From positions 62,001-126,000 of the forward strand of contig JAGOAX010000011.1 of the NCBI GenBank assembly GCA_017983695.1: 64,000 nucleotides of DNA, written 5' to 3'. The position numbers and the translations under genes were made by a program. Source of the stretch: Ferruginibacter sp. GTDB lineage: Bacteria > Bacteroidota > Bacteroidia > Chitinophagales > Chitinophagaceae. The notes under the pieces were generated by a model. It saw only the letters and a program-made list of their open reading frames with translations, ran no database searches and had not been told where the DNA came from. Position 1 is the first letter of the stretch. Every line of letters begins with the position of its first letter. Positions 53,216-61,950 of this stretch are shown here, piece by piece.

Positions 53216-55897
53216 ATGACTTTACATTTCTATTTACGATTTTCTACAAAATTTGGGCAAACGCTTTATGTCAGCGGTAATACCAAGGCGCTTGGTAATG
53301 ATGATTTTAGCGAAGCTTTTCCTCTTGAATATCTTAATGAAAGCTTATGGCATGGCAGTATAACTATTGATGCTGTAAAGGACATTAATAATATACGCTA
53401 CAAATACATTTTACGGGAACCCGGTAAAGAAGAAACAGTGGAGTTTGGCGATGACCGCATAATAGCAATTGATACTATTATGGCAGATGAAGTTGTACTT
53501 GTAGACACCTGGAATTTTGCCGGCGAAACGGAGAATGTATATTTTACTCAGCCTTTTCAGGATGTATTACTGAAACAGCCAAAAGCAATTACAGCTCTTG
53601 TGGCAAAAGTACCGAAAGCTTATACCCACGAGTTTAGGGTGAAGGCACCAGTATTGAAAGAAAACGAAGTGGTTTGCGTAACCGGTACAGCAGGCAATTT
53701 AAATAACTGGTCAACCGAAAAACCGGTAATGCTTTATAAGAATAAAACCTGGTGGAAAGTAAAATTAAACCTGGCTAAAGAAACCTTCCCGGTTAGTTAC
53801 AAGTATGGCATTTATAATATAAAAGATAAAAAATTTATTTCCTTTGAGGCGGGTGATAACCGCACATTAATTGGTGATGCTGCAAAGAAAAAAATTACTA
53901 TCTGTCATGATGGGTTTGCAAATATTAAACACACACCATGGAAAGGTGCCGGTGTGGCCATTCCTGTTTTCAGCCTGCGAAGCAAAAACAGTTTTGGTAC
54001 AGGCGAGTTTACCGATTTAAAATTATTGGTTGACTGGGCAAAAAAAACCGGGTTGAAACTCATTCAGGTTTTACCTTTGAATGATACCACAGCTACACAT
54101 ACCTGGAAGGATTCTTATCCCTATGCCGCCATCTCTGCGTTTGCATTGCATCCACTGTTTTTAAATTTAGAAAAAGTGGCCGGCGCTGCACATGCTGCAA
54201 TAGTAAAACCACTTAAGAAAAAGCAGGAGCAACTGAATGCGTTACCCGATATGGATTACGACAGTGTGATAAAATTTAAACTGTCGGCAATAAAAGAAAT
54301 TTACGCAGCTAAAAAAGATACCTTCCTTAATGATACCGAATATTTTGAATTTTTTGAACTGAACAGGCATTGGCTGGTACCTTATGCTGCATTCTGTTTT
54401 TTAAGGGATAAGTATACTACTTCCGATTTCAGCCAATGGAAATCGAACAGTGAGTATGATGAGAATGCTATTCAGCGTTTGGTAAGCCGTTCTCAAAAAC
54501 ATTATGATGAAATTGCAGTACATTATTTTACGCAGTATCATTTACACCTGCAATTAAAAGAAGCTACAGCTTATGCCCACAAAAACGGCATTGTTGTAAA
54601 AGGTGATATTCCCATTGGAATTTATAGAAATAGTGTAGATGCTTGGATGGCTCCATCATTATACAATATGGATGCACAGGCCGGTGCACCACCCGACGAT
54701 TTTGCAGTAAAAGGACAAAACTGGGGTTTTCCTACCTACAACTGGAAAGCCATGCAGGAAAATGATTTTACCTGGTGGCGCCAGCGGTTTGAGCAAATGA
54801 GTAATTACTTCGATGCATTTCGTATCGATCATATTTTAGGCTTCTTCCGCATCTGGAGTATCCCTTTACATGCAGTGGAAGGTATTATGGGAAAATTCGA
54901 TCCCGCCATTCCGGTACATATCAATGAGTTTTTTGAAAAGAATATTGCTTATGAGTGGCACCGATACACCAAACCTTATATTACCGATGATATATTACAG
55001 CAGCTGTTTGCAGATGAAGTGGATTTTGTAAAAGAAAATTTTCTCAATGGTTACGAATTAAAAGAAACATTTAATACACAACGCAAAGTAGAAAATTATT
55101 TTGCTGCACAAAAAGACAGCGATAATAAAATAAAATCCGGTTTGTTCGATCTGATCAGCAATGTGATATTATTTGAAGAAGAAAATTCGCAGGGCCAGAA
55201 ATTTCATTTTCGTTTTGGTATGGAGCAAACCACATCGTTCCTCAATTTAGATGCGTATGCACAGCAGCAATTAAAAGAACTCTATGTAAATTATTTTTTC
55301 CGCCGCCAGGACGATTTCTGGAGGGCAGAAGCGATGCATAAATTACCGGGTTTAAAACGCAGCACCAATATGCTTATTTGTGGCGAAGACCTTGGTATGG
55401 TGCCTGCCTGTGTGCCCGATGTAATGTGGCAGTTAGGTATTTTAAGCCTGGAGATTCAGCGTATGCCAAAGAAAACTACCACCGAATTCTTTCATCCCAA
55501 CGATGCACCATATATGAGTGTGGTTACACCCTCAACACACGATATGAGTACCATACGTGGCTGGTGGGAAGAAGACCGTATAAAAACACAACGCTTTTAT
55601 AATACTGTAATGGGCCGTTATGGCGAAGCACCTTATTTCTGCGAAGACTGGGTAAATAAGGAAATTGTCTTAGAACATTTATTTTCTCCCGCTATGTGGA
55701 GTGTTTTTCAATTGCAGGACCTGCTGGGTATTAATAAAAGCTTGCGGCGTGAAGATCCCAATGAAGAACGCATCAATATACCTGCCGACCCAAGCCATTA
55801 CTGGAAATACCGCATGCACATGACTTTGGAAGAGCTGCTTAAAGCTGATGAATTTAATGATGATATAAAAAATTACATCGACACAAGTGGGCGGTAG
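53216..55897 (+). CDS. malQ: 4-alpha-glucanotransferase (GH77) with two N-terminal CBM20 domains
   Basis: 893 aa from the ATG at 53216; a TTG two codons earlier is not needed. Two starch-binding CBM20 domains (about 1-110 and 130-235: LHFYLRFSTKFGQTLYVSGNTKALG; EFRVKAPVLKENEVVCVTGTAGNLNNW) precede the GH77 barrel. Barrel motifs are GAGVAIPVFSLRSKNSFGTGEF, RIDHILGFFRIW with Asp538 as nucleophile, CGEDLGMVP with Glu724 as acid/base, and STHDMSTIRGWWEED. It transfers maltooligosaccharide units in starch or glycogen metabolism. The CBM20-GH77 layout is DPE2-like, so maltose is a likely donor. There is no signal peptide. No other glycogen genes are adjacent. Confidence 0.93.
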   Translation: MTLHFYLRFSTKFGQTLYVSGNTKALGNDDFSEAFPLEYLNESLWHGSITIDAVKDINNIRYKYILREPGKEETVEFGDDRIIAIDTIMADEVVLVDTWNFAGETENVYFTQPFQDVLLKQPKAITALVAKVPKAYTHEFRVKAPVLKENEVVCVTGTAGNLNNWSTEKPVMLYKNKTWWKVKLNLAKETFPVSYKYGIYNIKDKKFISFEAGDNRTLIGDAAKKKITICHDGFANIKHTPWKGAGVAIPVFSLRSKNSFGTGEFTDLKLLVDWAKKTGLKLIQVLPLNDTTATHTWKDSYPYAAISAFALHPLFLNLEKVAGAAHAAIVKPLKKKQEQLNALPDMDYDSVIKFKLSAIKEIYAAKKDTFLNDTEYFEFFELNRHWLVPYAAFCFLRDKYTTSDFSQWKSNSEYDENAIQRLVSRSQKHYDEIAVHYFTQYHLHLQLKEATAYAHKNGIVVKGDIPIGIYRNSVDAWMAPSLYNMDAQAGAPPDDFAVKGQNWGFPTYNWKAMQENDFTWWRQRFEQMSNYFDAFRIDHILGFFRIWSIPLHAVEGIMGKFDPAIPVHINEFFEKNIAYEWHRYTKPYITDDILQQLFADEVDFVKENFLNGYELKETFNTQRKVENYFAAQKDSDNKIKSGLFDLISNVILFEEENSQGQKFHFRFGMEQTTSFLNLDAYAQQQLKELYVNYFFRRQDDFWRAEAMHKLPGLKRSTNMLICGEDLGMVPACVPDVMWQLGILSLEIQRMPKKTTTEFFHPNDAPYMSVVTPSTHDMSTIRGWWEEDRIKTQRFYNTVMGRYGEAPYFCEDWVNKEIVLEHLFSPAMWSVFQLQDLLGINKSLRREDPNEERINIPADPSHYWKYRMHMTLEELLKADEFNDDIKNYIDTSGR

Positions 55898-55953
55898 TTT
55901 TGTTTTTTGTTTTCACTTCAGTAATTAACTCTTTTCAACATTGTTGAGCGGCA

Positions 55954-55973
55954 CCTGCCTGCCGGCAGGCAGG
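55954..55973. repeat. 20-base perfect G/C palindrome
   Basis: CCTGCCTGCCGGCAGGCAGG lies between malQ and the epimerase gene with no T-run. It is a likely member of the interspersed palindrome group of this genome. Confidence 0.8.
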
Positions 55974-56122
55974 CTCCTCAGCGAAATCTTTATTAAGCCT
56001 TAATAAAGTTTTCTGTAGTATTTGCTTTTCAAGGCAAAGTAACGCTGCTATAAAATTAATTCCGGTACTCAAAGTCTGCTCATTAATTTTTACAAACAAT
56101 TTTTATTTTAACTTCACTTCTC

Positions 56123-57139
56123 ATGAAACTAAAATACAAAACATACAGCCTTCCGTTTAAACATCCATTCACAATTTCTAAAGGCACAAAAACACACCAG
56201 CCTACATTAATTGTAGAACTTGAGTTTATGGGCATAAGAGGTTATGGTGAGGCTCCCGCTATCAGTTATTATAATATTCCGGTAGAAAAAATGGTGGAAG
56301 ACCTGGAACGTAAAAAAATATTTGTAGAAAAATTTGCCTTCAGCGACCCGGAAAGATACTGGCATTACCTGCATCATTTATTTCCGGCCAACCCGTTTTT
56401 AGTTTGTGCATTGGATATGGCGGGCTGGGACCTGTTTGGTAAACTTAAAAGAAAACAGTTGCATGAACTGTGGAATTTAGATACTACAAAATCTCCGGTT
56501 ACAGATTTTACTATTGGTATTGATACCATCGACAACATGGTAGCCAAGATGCAGGAAAAACCTTGGCCCATTTATAAAATAAAAGTAGGTGTGGAGAATG
56601 ATATTGAAATGGTGGCAGCATTACGTAAACATACCGATGCCATATTTCGTGTGGATGCCAATGCCGGCTGGACACTGGAACAGGCCCTGCAAAAAATTCC
56701 TTTATTAAAACAACTGGGTGTTGAGATGGTGGAGCAGCCGTTGGCAAAAGATAATTGGGAAGGGATGAAAATATTATTTGAACAATCGGTCCTGCCTTTA
56801 TATGCAGATGAGGCCTGCGTTTTTGAAGCCGATGTGGAAAAATGTCATCAGCATTTTAATGGGATTAATATAAAACTAACCAAGTGCAGCGGCATTACGC
56901 CGGCTCGTAGAATGATTAGCCGGGCAAGAGAATTGAATATGGAAGTAATGGTGGGCTGTATGAACGAAAGCAGTGTGGGCACTGCAGCCATTGCACAACT
57001 GGCGCCGCTTTTAGATAAAGTTGATATGGACGGCCCATTGTTATTGAATGAAGATATTGCTACAGGTGTGGGCTTTGAGAACGGCAAAATAATATATACA
57101 CCCACGCCAGGTTTAGGTATTACGATTGAACCGTTTTAA
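56123..57139 (+). CDS. L-Ala-D/L-Glu (dipeptide) epimerase, enolase superfamily
   Basis: 338 aa. The catalytic KxK (Lys152, Lys154 in IYKIKVG) is present, as are the metal ligands in FRVDANAG (Asp), VEQPL (Glu) and LYADEACV (Asp). A second catalytic lysine lies in INIKLTKCSG, and the C-terminal GCMNESSVGTAAIAQLAPLLDKVDMDGPLLL is typical of L-Ala-D/L-Glu epimerases. These recycle murein peptides. A related dipeptide specificity is possible, since Bacteroidota members vary. The gene is followed by 98 bases and then the his leader peptide. Confidence 0.88.
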   Translation: MKLKYKTYSLPFKHPFTISKGTKTHQPTLIVELEFMGIRGYGEAPAISYYNIPVEKMVEDLERKKIFVEKFAFSDPERYWHYLHHLFPANPFLVCALDMAGWDLFGKLKRKQLHELWNLDTTKSPVTDFTIGIDTIDNMVAKMQEKPWPIYKIKVGVENDIEMVAALRKHTDAIFRVDANAGWTLEQALQKIPLLKQLGVEMVEQPLAKDNWEGMKILFEQSVLPLYADEACVFEADVEKCHQHFNGINIKLTKCSGITPARRMISRARELNMEVMVGCMNESSVGTAAIAQLAPLLDKVDMDGPLLLNEDIATGVGFENGKIIYTPTPGLGITIEPF

Positions 57140-57197
57140 TGAAAAATGTCTTTTGGGTGGATAAAAACTACTATTTTAGTAGATTATTCAAATTTTA

Positions 57198-57229
57198 TTT
57201 GGTAAAATAATTTTTCAGTCTTTACTTTG
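57198..57229 (+). promoter_or_regulatory. Probable promoter of the his operon
   Basis: TTTG (57198-57201), a 20-base spacer, then TTACTTTG (57222-57229), one base off TAnnTTTG. Transcription from about 57235 would start just upstream of the leader peptide ATG, the arrangement needed for attenuation. Confidence 0.45.
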
Positions 57230-57237
57230 TGCTATAA

Positions 57238-57288
57238 ATGAAACAAATCGTTCACATACACCATCATCATATATTACTCAATGGGTAA
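57238..57288 (+). CDS. His-rich leader peptide of the his operon
   Basis: The frame reads MKQIVHIHHHHILLNG and stop: 16 residues with five histidines, three of them consecutive CAT codons (57262-57270) after CAC at 57253 and 57259. It lies directly upstream of a terminator hairpin and the hisG gene. Such a run in a random 16-codon frame is very unlikely, and the position is that of classical his leader peptides. Stalling at these codons when charged tRNA-His is scarce would govern the downstream structure. Standard gene callers would miss it because of its length. Confidence 0.85.
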   Translation: MKQIVHIHHHHILLNG

Positions 57289-57359
57289 GCAGTGTTGATT
57301 GTATGTAACTAAACATAATTTCAAAAAGGGCTTACGAACAGTAAGCCCTTTTTGTTTTT
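57285..57359 (+). promoter_or_regulatory. Transcription attenuator of the his operon
   Basis: The terminator stem AAAAAGGGCTTAC (57323-57335) / GTAAGCCCTTTTT (57341-57353) is a perfect 13 bp with loop GAACA and a U-rich tail. GTAAGC at 57285-57290, overlapping the leader stop codon, repeats the terminator's 3' arm and can pair with GCTTAC (57330-57335) as antiterminator. A ribosome stalled on the His codons leaves it free; a ribosome at the stop codon covers it. CATACA (57255-57260) can also pair with TGTATG (57300-57305). The hisG start lies 28 bases after the U-tract. Confidence 0.82.
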
Positions 57360-57386
57360 CATCAATAGCATAAAGAAAACCAGATC

Positions 57387-58238
57387 ATGTTAAAAATTGC
57401 AATTCAAAAATCGGGAAGGTTGTATGAAGATTCTGTAAAACTGCTTAAAGAGTGTGGTATAGAACTGAACAATGGCAACAAACAGTTAAAGGCTGTGGCA
57501 AATAATTTTCCGCTGGAAATTTATTTTTTAAGGGACGATGATATTCCCCAGTATGTATATGACGGTGTTGCCGATATTGGTATTGTTGGGGAGAATGTAT
57601 TACTGGAAAAAAATAAAGATATTGATTTGGTGTATCGCCTTGGCTTTGGCAAATGCAGGTTAAGCATTGCTGTGCCAAAAAGTACGCAATACAAATCTAT
57701 TGCCGATTTACAGGGATTGAAAATAGCAACCACTTATTCAACCATCCTGCAAAAATATTTAGATGCCAATAAAAGCAATGCAGAGATACATGAGATCAGC
57801 GGTTCCGTAGAAATTGCACCGGGCATTGGTTTGGCAGATGCTATTTGCGATCTGGTAAGCAGTGGCAGTACTTTATTCACCAATGGCTTGAAGGAAGTGG
57901 AAGTGATCTTAAAATCGGAAGCGGTGTTAACAGCGAACAAAAATTTATCAGCTGAAAATAAACTGTTGCTGGAAAAATTATTGATGCGTATCACTGCGGT
58001 TAAATCAGCAAAGAATAATAAGTACATTATTTTAAATGCGCCTAACAACCAGTTGAAAAACATCTCTGCAATTTTACCGGGTATGAAAAGCCCAACGGTA
58101 ACGCCTTTAGCAGAAGAAGGGTGGAGCAGTGTACAAAGTGTGGTAAATGAAAATGATTTTTGGGAAGTTATTGAAAAATTAAAACAATGTGAAGCGCAGG
58201 GGATACTGGTGTTACCCATTGAGAAAATGATCATGTAA
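57387..58238 (+). CDS. hisG: ATP phosphoribosyltransferase, long form
   Basis: 283 aa, catalysing the first step of histidine biosynthesis, from PRPP and ATP to phosphoribosyl-ATP. The catalytic lobes include IAIQKSGRLYEDSVKLLKECGIEL, DDIPQYVYDGVADIGIVGENVLLE, KIATTYSTILQKYLD and the PRPP loop EIAPGIGLADAICDLVSSGSTL. The C-terminal about 75 residues form the ACT-like regulatory domain (NKYIILNAPNNQLKNISAILPGMKSPTVTPL), so it should be hexameric and inhibited by histidine without HisZ. It is the first structural gene after the attenuator. Confidence 0.97.
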   Translation: MLKIAIQKSGRLYEDSVKLLKECGIELNNGNKQLKAVANNFPLEIYFLRDDDIPQYVYDGVADIGIVGENVLLEKNKDIDLVYRLGFGKCRLSIAVPKSTQYKSIADLQGLKIATTYSTILQKYLDANKSNAEIHEISGSVEIAPGIGLADAICDLVSSGSTLFTNGLKEVEVILKSEAVLTANKNLSAENKLLLEKLLMRITAVKSAKNNKYIILNAPNNQLKNISAILPGMKSPTVTPLAEEGWSSVQSVVNENDFWEVIEKLKQCEAQGILVLPIEKMIM

Positions 58239-58273
58239 CCCCCTCCGCCCCCTAAAGGGGAACTTCAGCGGAG
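58239..58273. repeat. G/C palindromic repeat between hisG and hisD
   Basis: The CCCCTAAAGGGGAACTT core starts directly after the hisG stop codon. CTCCGC (58243-58248) and GCGGAG (58268-58273) form an outer pair. It is a member of the family found near hisH, hisA and hisF. Confidence 0.8.
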
Positions 58274-58300
58274 ATGCTTGCAAAGAATATGAGTCATCTC

Positions 58301-58371
58301 AGCTCCGCAGGAGTGAAACGTTGGTAGAAAAAAATATTTTTTATTAAAGTTCCGTAGGAACGAAAGGTAGG
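58301..58371. repeat. Two related short hairpin repeats before hisD
   Basis: AGCTCCGCAGGAGTGAAACG (58301-58320, continuing TTGGTAG) and AGTTCCGTAGGAACGAAAGG (58348-58367, continuing TAGG) share most positions. Each forms a small hairpin (CTCC-GCA-GGAG; GTTCC-GTA-GGAAC-like). Together with the preceding palindrome they fill the 135-base hisG-hisD spacer and lie within the operon. Confidence 0.7.
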
Positions 58372-58373
58372 AC

Positions 58374-59663
58374 ATGAAAATTATTATAGAACCAAACAAA
58401 ACAGAGTGGCCGCAATTATTACAGCGACCGGCTTTTGATATCCGTCAACTGGAAGGTACGGTTACTGCTATTTTAGAAGAGGTACGGTTAAATGGCGATG
58501 CCGCCGTAAAAAAATATGCATTGCAGTTTGATAAGGTTGAGCTGGATGAATTAAAAGTTACTGCAGGAGAAATTAACGAAGCAATAAAACTTGTTGATGA
58601 AAAATTAAAAGCTGCCATTCAAATTGCGAAAGATAATATTACTGCATTTCACCAATCGCAAAAAGAGGCAGTTACACAAATTGAAACAACAAGCGGCGTG
58701 GTGTGCTGGCGAAAATCTGTTGGTATAGAAAAAGTGGGCTTATATATTCCCGGAGGCACCGCACCATTATTTTCTACATTATTAATGCTGGGCATCCCTG
58801 CAATGTTAGCTGGTTGTAAAGAGATTGTGGTTTGCACTCCGCCGGATAAAAATGGAAAGATTAATCCTGTTATTTTATACGTAGCACAATTGATCGGGTT
58901 AAAAAATATTTATAAAGCTGGTGGTGTGCAGGCTATTGGGGCGATGGCTTATGGTACAGCTACCATTGCTAAAGTGTATAAAATTTTTGGTCCCGGTAAT
59001 CAATATGTAACCTGTGCCAAGCAATTGGTAAATGCTACCGGTATTGCAATCGATATGCCTGCAGGGCCAAGCGAAGTAGCAGTGTATGCAGATGAAACCA
59101 GTAACCCTGCTTTTGTTGCAGCCGATCTTTTAAGCCAGGCAGAACATGGTACTGACAGCCAGGTAATTTTAGTGGCAAATACTATTGCAGTAATTGATAA
59201 GGTTAAAGTTGAAATTGAAAAACAGTTAACTCAATTATCAAGAGCAGCAATTGCAACAAAGGCATTGGAGTATGCCCGGTTTATTGTAATTGAAAATATA
59301 ACTGTCGCTTTTGAATTATTAAATGAATATGCCCCTGAGCATTTAATTATTGCCTCGGATAATGCATTGGCACTTGCAGAAAAAGTAATCAATGCAGGAA
59401 GTGTTTTTCTTGGGCATTATTCTCCGGAGAGTGCAGGCGATTATGCATCGGGTACCAACCATACTTTACCAACCAATGGTTATGCAAAAGCATACAGCGG
59501 TGTTTCTTTAGATAGTTTTGTGAAGAAAATTACTTTTCAGCAGTTGCAGAAAGATGGACTGAAAAATATCGGTAGTACTATTGAAGCAATGGCTGCCGCC
59601 GAAGGACTTGATGCACATAAAAATGCAGTTACCATCCGTTTAAATGAAATAAATAAATCATAA
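58374..59663 (+). CDS. hisD: Histidinol dehydrogenase
   Basis: 429 aa, oxidising L-histidinol to histidine in two NAD-dependent steps (zinc enzyme). The family signature is present: GLYIPGGTAPLFSTLLMLGIPAMLAGCKEIV, KAGGVQAIGAMAYGT, KIFGPGNQYVTCAKQLV, IDMPAGPSEVAVYAD, DLLSQAEHGTDSQ (zinc ligands Gln, His), NEYAPEHLII and HYSPESAGDYASGTNHTLPT. Length is standard. The stop overlaps the hisC ATG (TAATG). Confidence 0.97.
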   Translation: MKIIIEPNKTEWPQLLQRPAFDIRQLEGTVTAILEEVRLNGDAAVKKYALQFDKVELDELKVTAGEINEAIKLVDEKLKAAIQIAKDNITAFHQSQKEAVTQIETTSGVVCWRKSVGIEKVGLYIPGGTAPLFSTLLMLGIPAMLAGCKEIVVCTPPDKNGKINPVILYVAQLIGLKNIYKAGGVQAIGAMAYGTATIAKVYKIFGPGNQYVTCAKQLVNATGIAIDMPAGPSEVAVYADETSNPAFVAADLLSQAEHGTDSQVILVANTIAVIDKVKVEIEKQLTQLSRAAIATKALEYARFIVIENITVAFELLNEYAPEHLIIASDNALALAEKVINAGSVFLGHYSPESAGDYASGTNHTLPTNGYAKAYSGVSLDSFVKKITFQQLQKDGLKNIGSTIEAMAAAEGLDAHKNAVTIRLNEINKS

Positions 59664-60715
59664 TGCAATTCGATCTTCAAAAATTACTGCGTCCAAATAT
59701 TAAAAACCTGCAACCTTATTCTTCTGCAAGGCACGAATTTACCGGAAAGGCTTCTGTGTTTCTGGATGCGAATGAAAATGCATTTGGTTCTCCGCTGGAA
59801 GAAAGCTTTAATCGTTATCCCGATCCTTTACAATGGCAATTAAAATTTCAACTGGCAAGAATTAAAGGCGTACCTGCAGAAAATATTTTTGTTGGCAATG
59901 GCAGCGATGAAGTGATAGACCTTGCCTACCGTATTTTTTGTGATCCGCAGAAAGACAGTGTAATTATTTGCCCGCCCACTTATGGTATGTACCAGGTAAG
60001 TGCAAACATCAATGATGTGGCGATAAAGAAAGTAAACCTTACACCGGAATTTCAACTGGATGTGGAAGGGATTTTAAATGCAACTGACAGTAATACAAAA
60101 TTGTTATTCATCTGTTCGCCAAATAATCCTACCGGCAATAATATGAACAGGGCTGATGTAGAAATGCTGTTGAATAATTTTCCCGGCATTGTAATTATCG
60201 ATGAAGCTTATATCAATTACTCTAAACAAAAAACATTTATACAGGAGCTGACGGAATACCCTAATTTAATTGTAATGCAAACCCTGTCAAAAGCCTGGGG
60301 GTTGGCAGCATTGCGGCTGGGCCTGTGTTTTGCATCAATGGATATTATTGATATTTTTAACAAGGTAAAGCCGCCGTATAATATTAATGAAGCATCGCAG
60401 CAACTGGCATTGGAGGCATTACAAAATACACAGCTGGTTAACGACTGGATAAAAACTGTGGTACACCAGAAAGAAGTGCTGGTAACTGAATTGCATAAAT
60501 TGTCTTTTGTAAAAAAAATATATCCTGCAGATGCTAATTTTATTTTAGTAAAAGTTACCGATGCAGATGGGCTGTATCAATACCTGTCGGCAAATGAAAT
60601 TATAGTACGCAACCGCACCAAAGAAATTTTATGCGATAACTGTTTACGTATCACCATCGGAACGCCGGCAGAAAACGAACAATTATTATCTACTTTAAAA
60701 AAATACCAGCCTTGA
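59663..60715 (+). CDS. hisC: Histidinol-phosphate aminotransferase
   Basis: 350 aa PLP enzyme converting imidazole acetol phosphate to histidinol phosphate. Landmarks are LDANENAFGSP, RYPDPLQWQLK, FVGNGSDEVIDL, ICSPNNPTGN, IVIIDEAYINYSK and TLSKAWGLAALRLG with the PLP lysine in SKAWG, plus an arginine near the end (LRITIGT). One base overlap with hisD and a three-base overlap with the hisB start indicate coupled translation. Confidence 0.97.
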   Translation: MQFDLQKLLRPNIKNLQPYSSARHEFTGKASVFLDANENAFGSPLEESFNRYPDPLQWQLKFQLARIKGVPAENIFVGNGSDEVIDLAYRIFCDPQKDSVIICPPTYGMYQVSANINDVAIKKVNLTPEFQLDVEGILNATDSNTKLLFICSPNNPTGNNMNRADVEMLLNNFPGIVIIDEAYINYSKQKTFIQELTEYPNLIVMQTLSKAWGLAALRLGLCFASMDIIDIFNKVKPPYNINEASQQLALEALQNTQLVNDWIKTVVHQKEVLVTELHKLSFVKKIYPADANFILVKVTDADGLYQYLSANEIIVRNRTKEILCDNCLRITIGTPAENEQLLSTLKKYQP

Positions 60716-61854
60716 AAAAAGTATTATTTATTGACAGAGACGGTACATTAATAAAAGAAGCACCACCAACTTACCAGCTGGATTCATTCAGTAAACTGGA
60801 ATTTTACCCCGACATGTTTTTATACATGCGTAAAATTGCCACCGAACTGGATTATGAACTGGTAATGGTTACCAACCAGGATGGATTGAGTACTGCCGGT
60901 TTTCCGGAAGAAACTTTTTGGCCGGTACATAACCTGGTAATGAAAAGCCTGGAAAATGAAGCTATTCATTTTAGTGAGGTTTGTATTGACAAGACATTTC
61001 CTGATGAACATGCACCTACACGTAAACCTGCAACAGGCATGCTGACAAAGTATTTGAATAACCCTGCCTACGATATTACAAACTCCTTTGTTATTGGCGA
61101 CAGGATCACCGATATGCAGCTGGCAAAAAATTTACAGTGCAAAGGTTTTTGGTTGAATATTGATGCCAGTCTTGGCGCATCAGAAATAAAAGACACCATT
61201 GCAGCATTAAAGGAAGATGTGATTGTATTGGAAACACCCAACTGGTTTGATATTTATAATTATTTAAAATTGCCACCTCGTATTGTTACGCATCAACGCA
61301 ATACCAACGAAACAAAAATAACGGTTACGGTAAATTTAGACGGAACAGGAAAAGCAACCATTAAAACAGGGCTTGGTTTTTTTGATCATATGCTGGAGCA
61401 GATTGCAAGGCATGGTAATATTGACCTGGCTGTTGAATGCAATGGCGACCTGCATATTGACGAACACCATACCATTGAAGATACGGGTATTGCATTGGGA
61501 GAAGCTATAATTAAAGCCCTTGGTGATAAACGGGGAATAGAACGATATGCTTTTGTTTTACCAATGGATGAATGTTTAGCGCAGGTGGCTTTGGATTTTG
61601 GAGGAAGAAACTGGATAGTTTGGGATGCTGAATTTAAAAGGGAAAAAATAGGAGAGATGCCAACAGAAATGTTTTACCATTTCTTTAAATCGTTCAGCGA
61701 TGCCGCAAAATGTAATTTGAATATTGCAGTATCAGGCGATAATGAGCATCATAAAATAGAATCTGTATTTAAAGCTTTTGCAAAATGTATAAAACAGGCA
61801 GTTAAGAGAGATATTAATAATAATGCATTGCCATCAACAAAAGGAGTTTTGTAA
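60712..61854 (+). CDS. hisB: Bifunctional histidinol-phosphatase / imidazoleglycerol-phosphate dehydratase
   Basis: 380 aa fusion. The N-terminal HAD phosphatase shows FIDRDGTLIKE, VMVTNQDGL, TRKPATGML and FVIGDRITDMQLA (about 1-165). The C-terminal IGP dehydratase from about residue 195 shows GFFDHMLEQIARHG, DLHIDEHHTIEDTGIALGEA, AQVALDFGGRNW and HFFKSFSDAAKCNLNI. The start is TTG at 60712, inside the hisC end (TTGA overlap). Both reactions flank the aminotransferase step. This fusion is known in enterobacteria and in Bacteroidota. Confidence 0.96.
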   Translation: MKKVLFIDRDGTLIKEAPPTYQLDSFSKLEFYPDMFLYMRKIATELDYELVMVTNQDGLSTAGFPEETFWPVHNLVMKSLENEAIHFSEVCIDKTFPDEHAPTRKPATGMLTKYLNNPAYDITNSFVIGDRITDMQLAKNLQCKGFWLNIDASLGASEIKDTIAALKEDVIVLETPNWFDIYNYLKLPPRIVTHQRNTNETKITVTVNLDGTGKATIKTGLGFFDHMLEQIARHGNIDLAVECNGDLHIDEHHTIEDTGIALGEAIIKALGDKRGIERYAFVLPMDECLAQVALDFGGRNWIVWDAEFKREKIGEMPTEMFYHFFKSFSDAAKCNLNIAVSGDNEHHKIESVFKAFAKCIKQAVKRDINNNALPSTKGVL

Positions 61855-61867
61855 AAAGTGTTGACGA

Positions 61868-61899
61868 TGCCCCTAAATCCCCTAAAGGGGACTTTGCAG
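61868..61899. repeat. G/C palindromic repeat between hisB and hisH
   Basis: TGCCCCTAAA followed by TCCCCT-AA-AGGGGA (61878-61891) and CTTTGCAG. It stands 14 bases after the hisB stop and in opposite orientation to the copy inside the hisH 5' end, so the two could form a long-range hairpin. Confidence 0.85.
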
Positions 61900-61950
61900 C
61901 ATAATAAACGAAAATATTTTATTAATTAAGAGGGTATAAAATTAAAAGAG

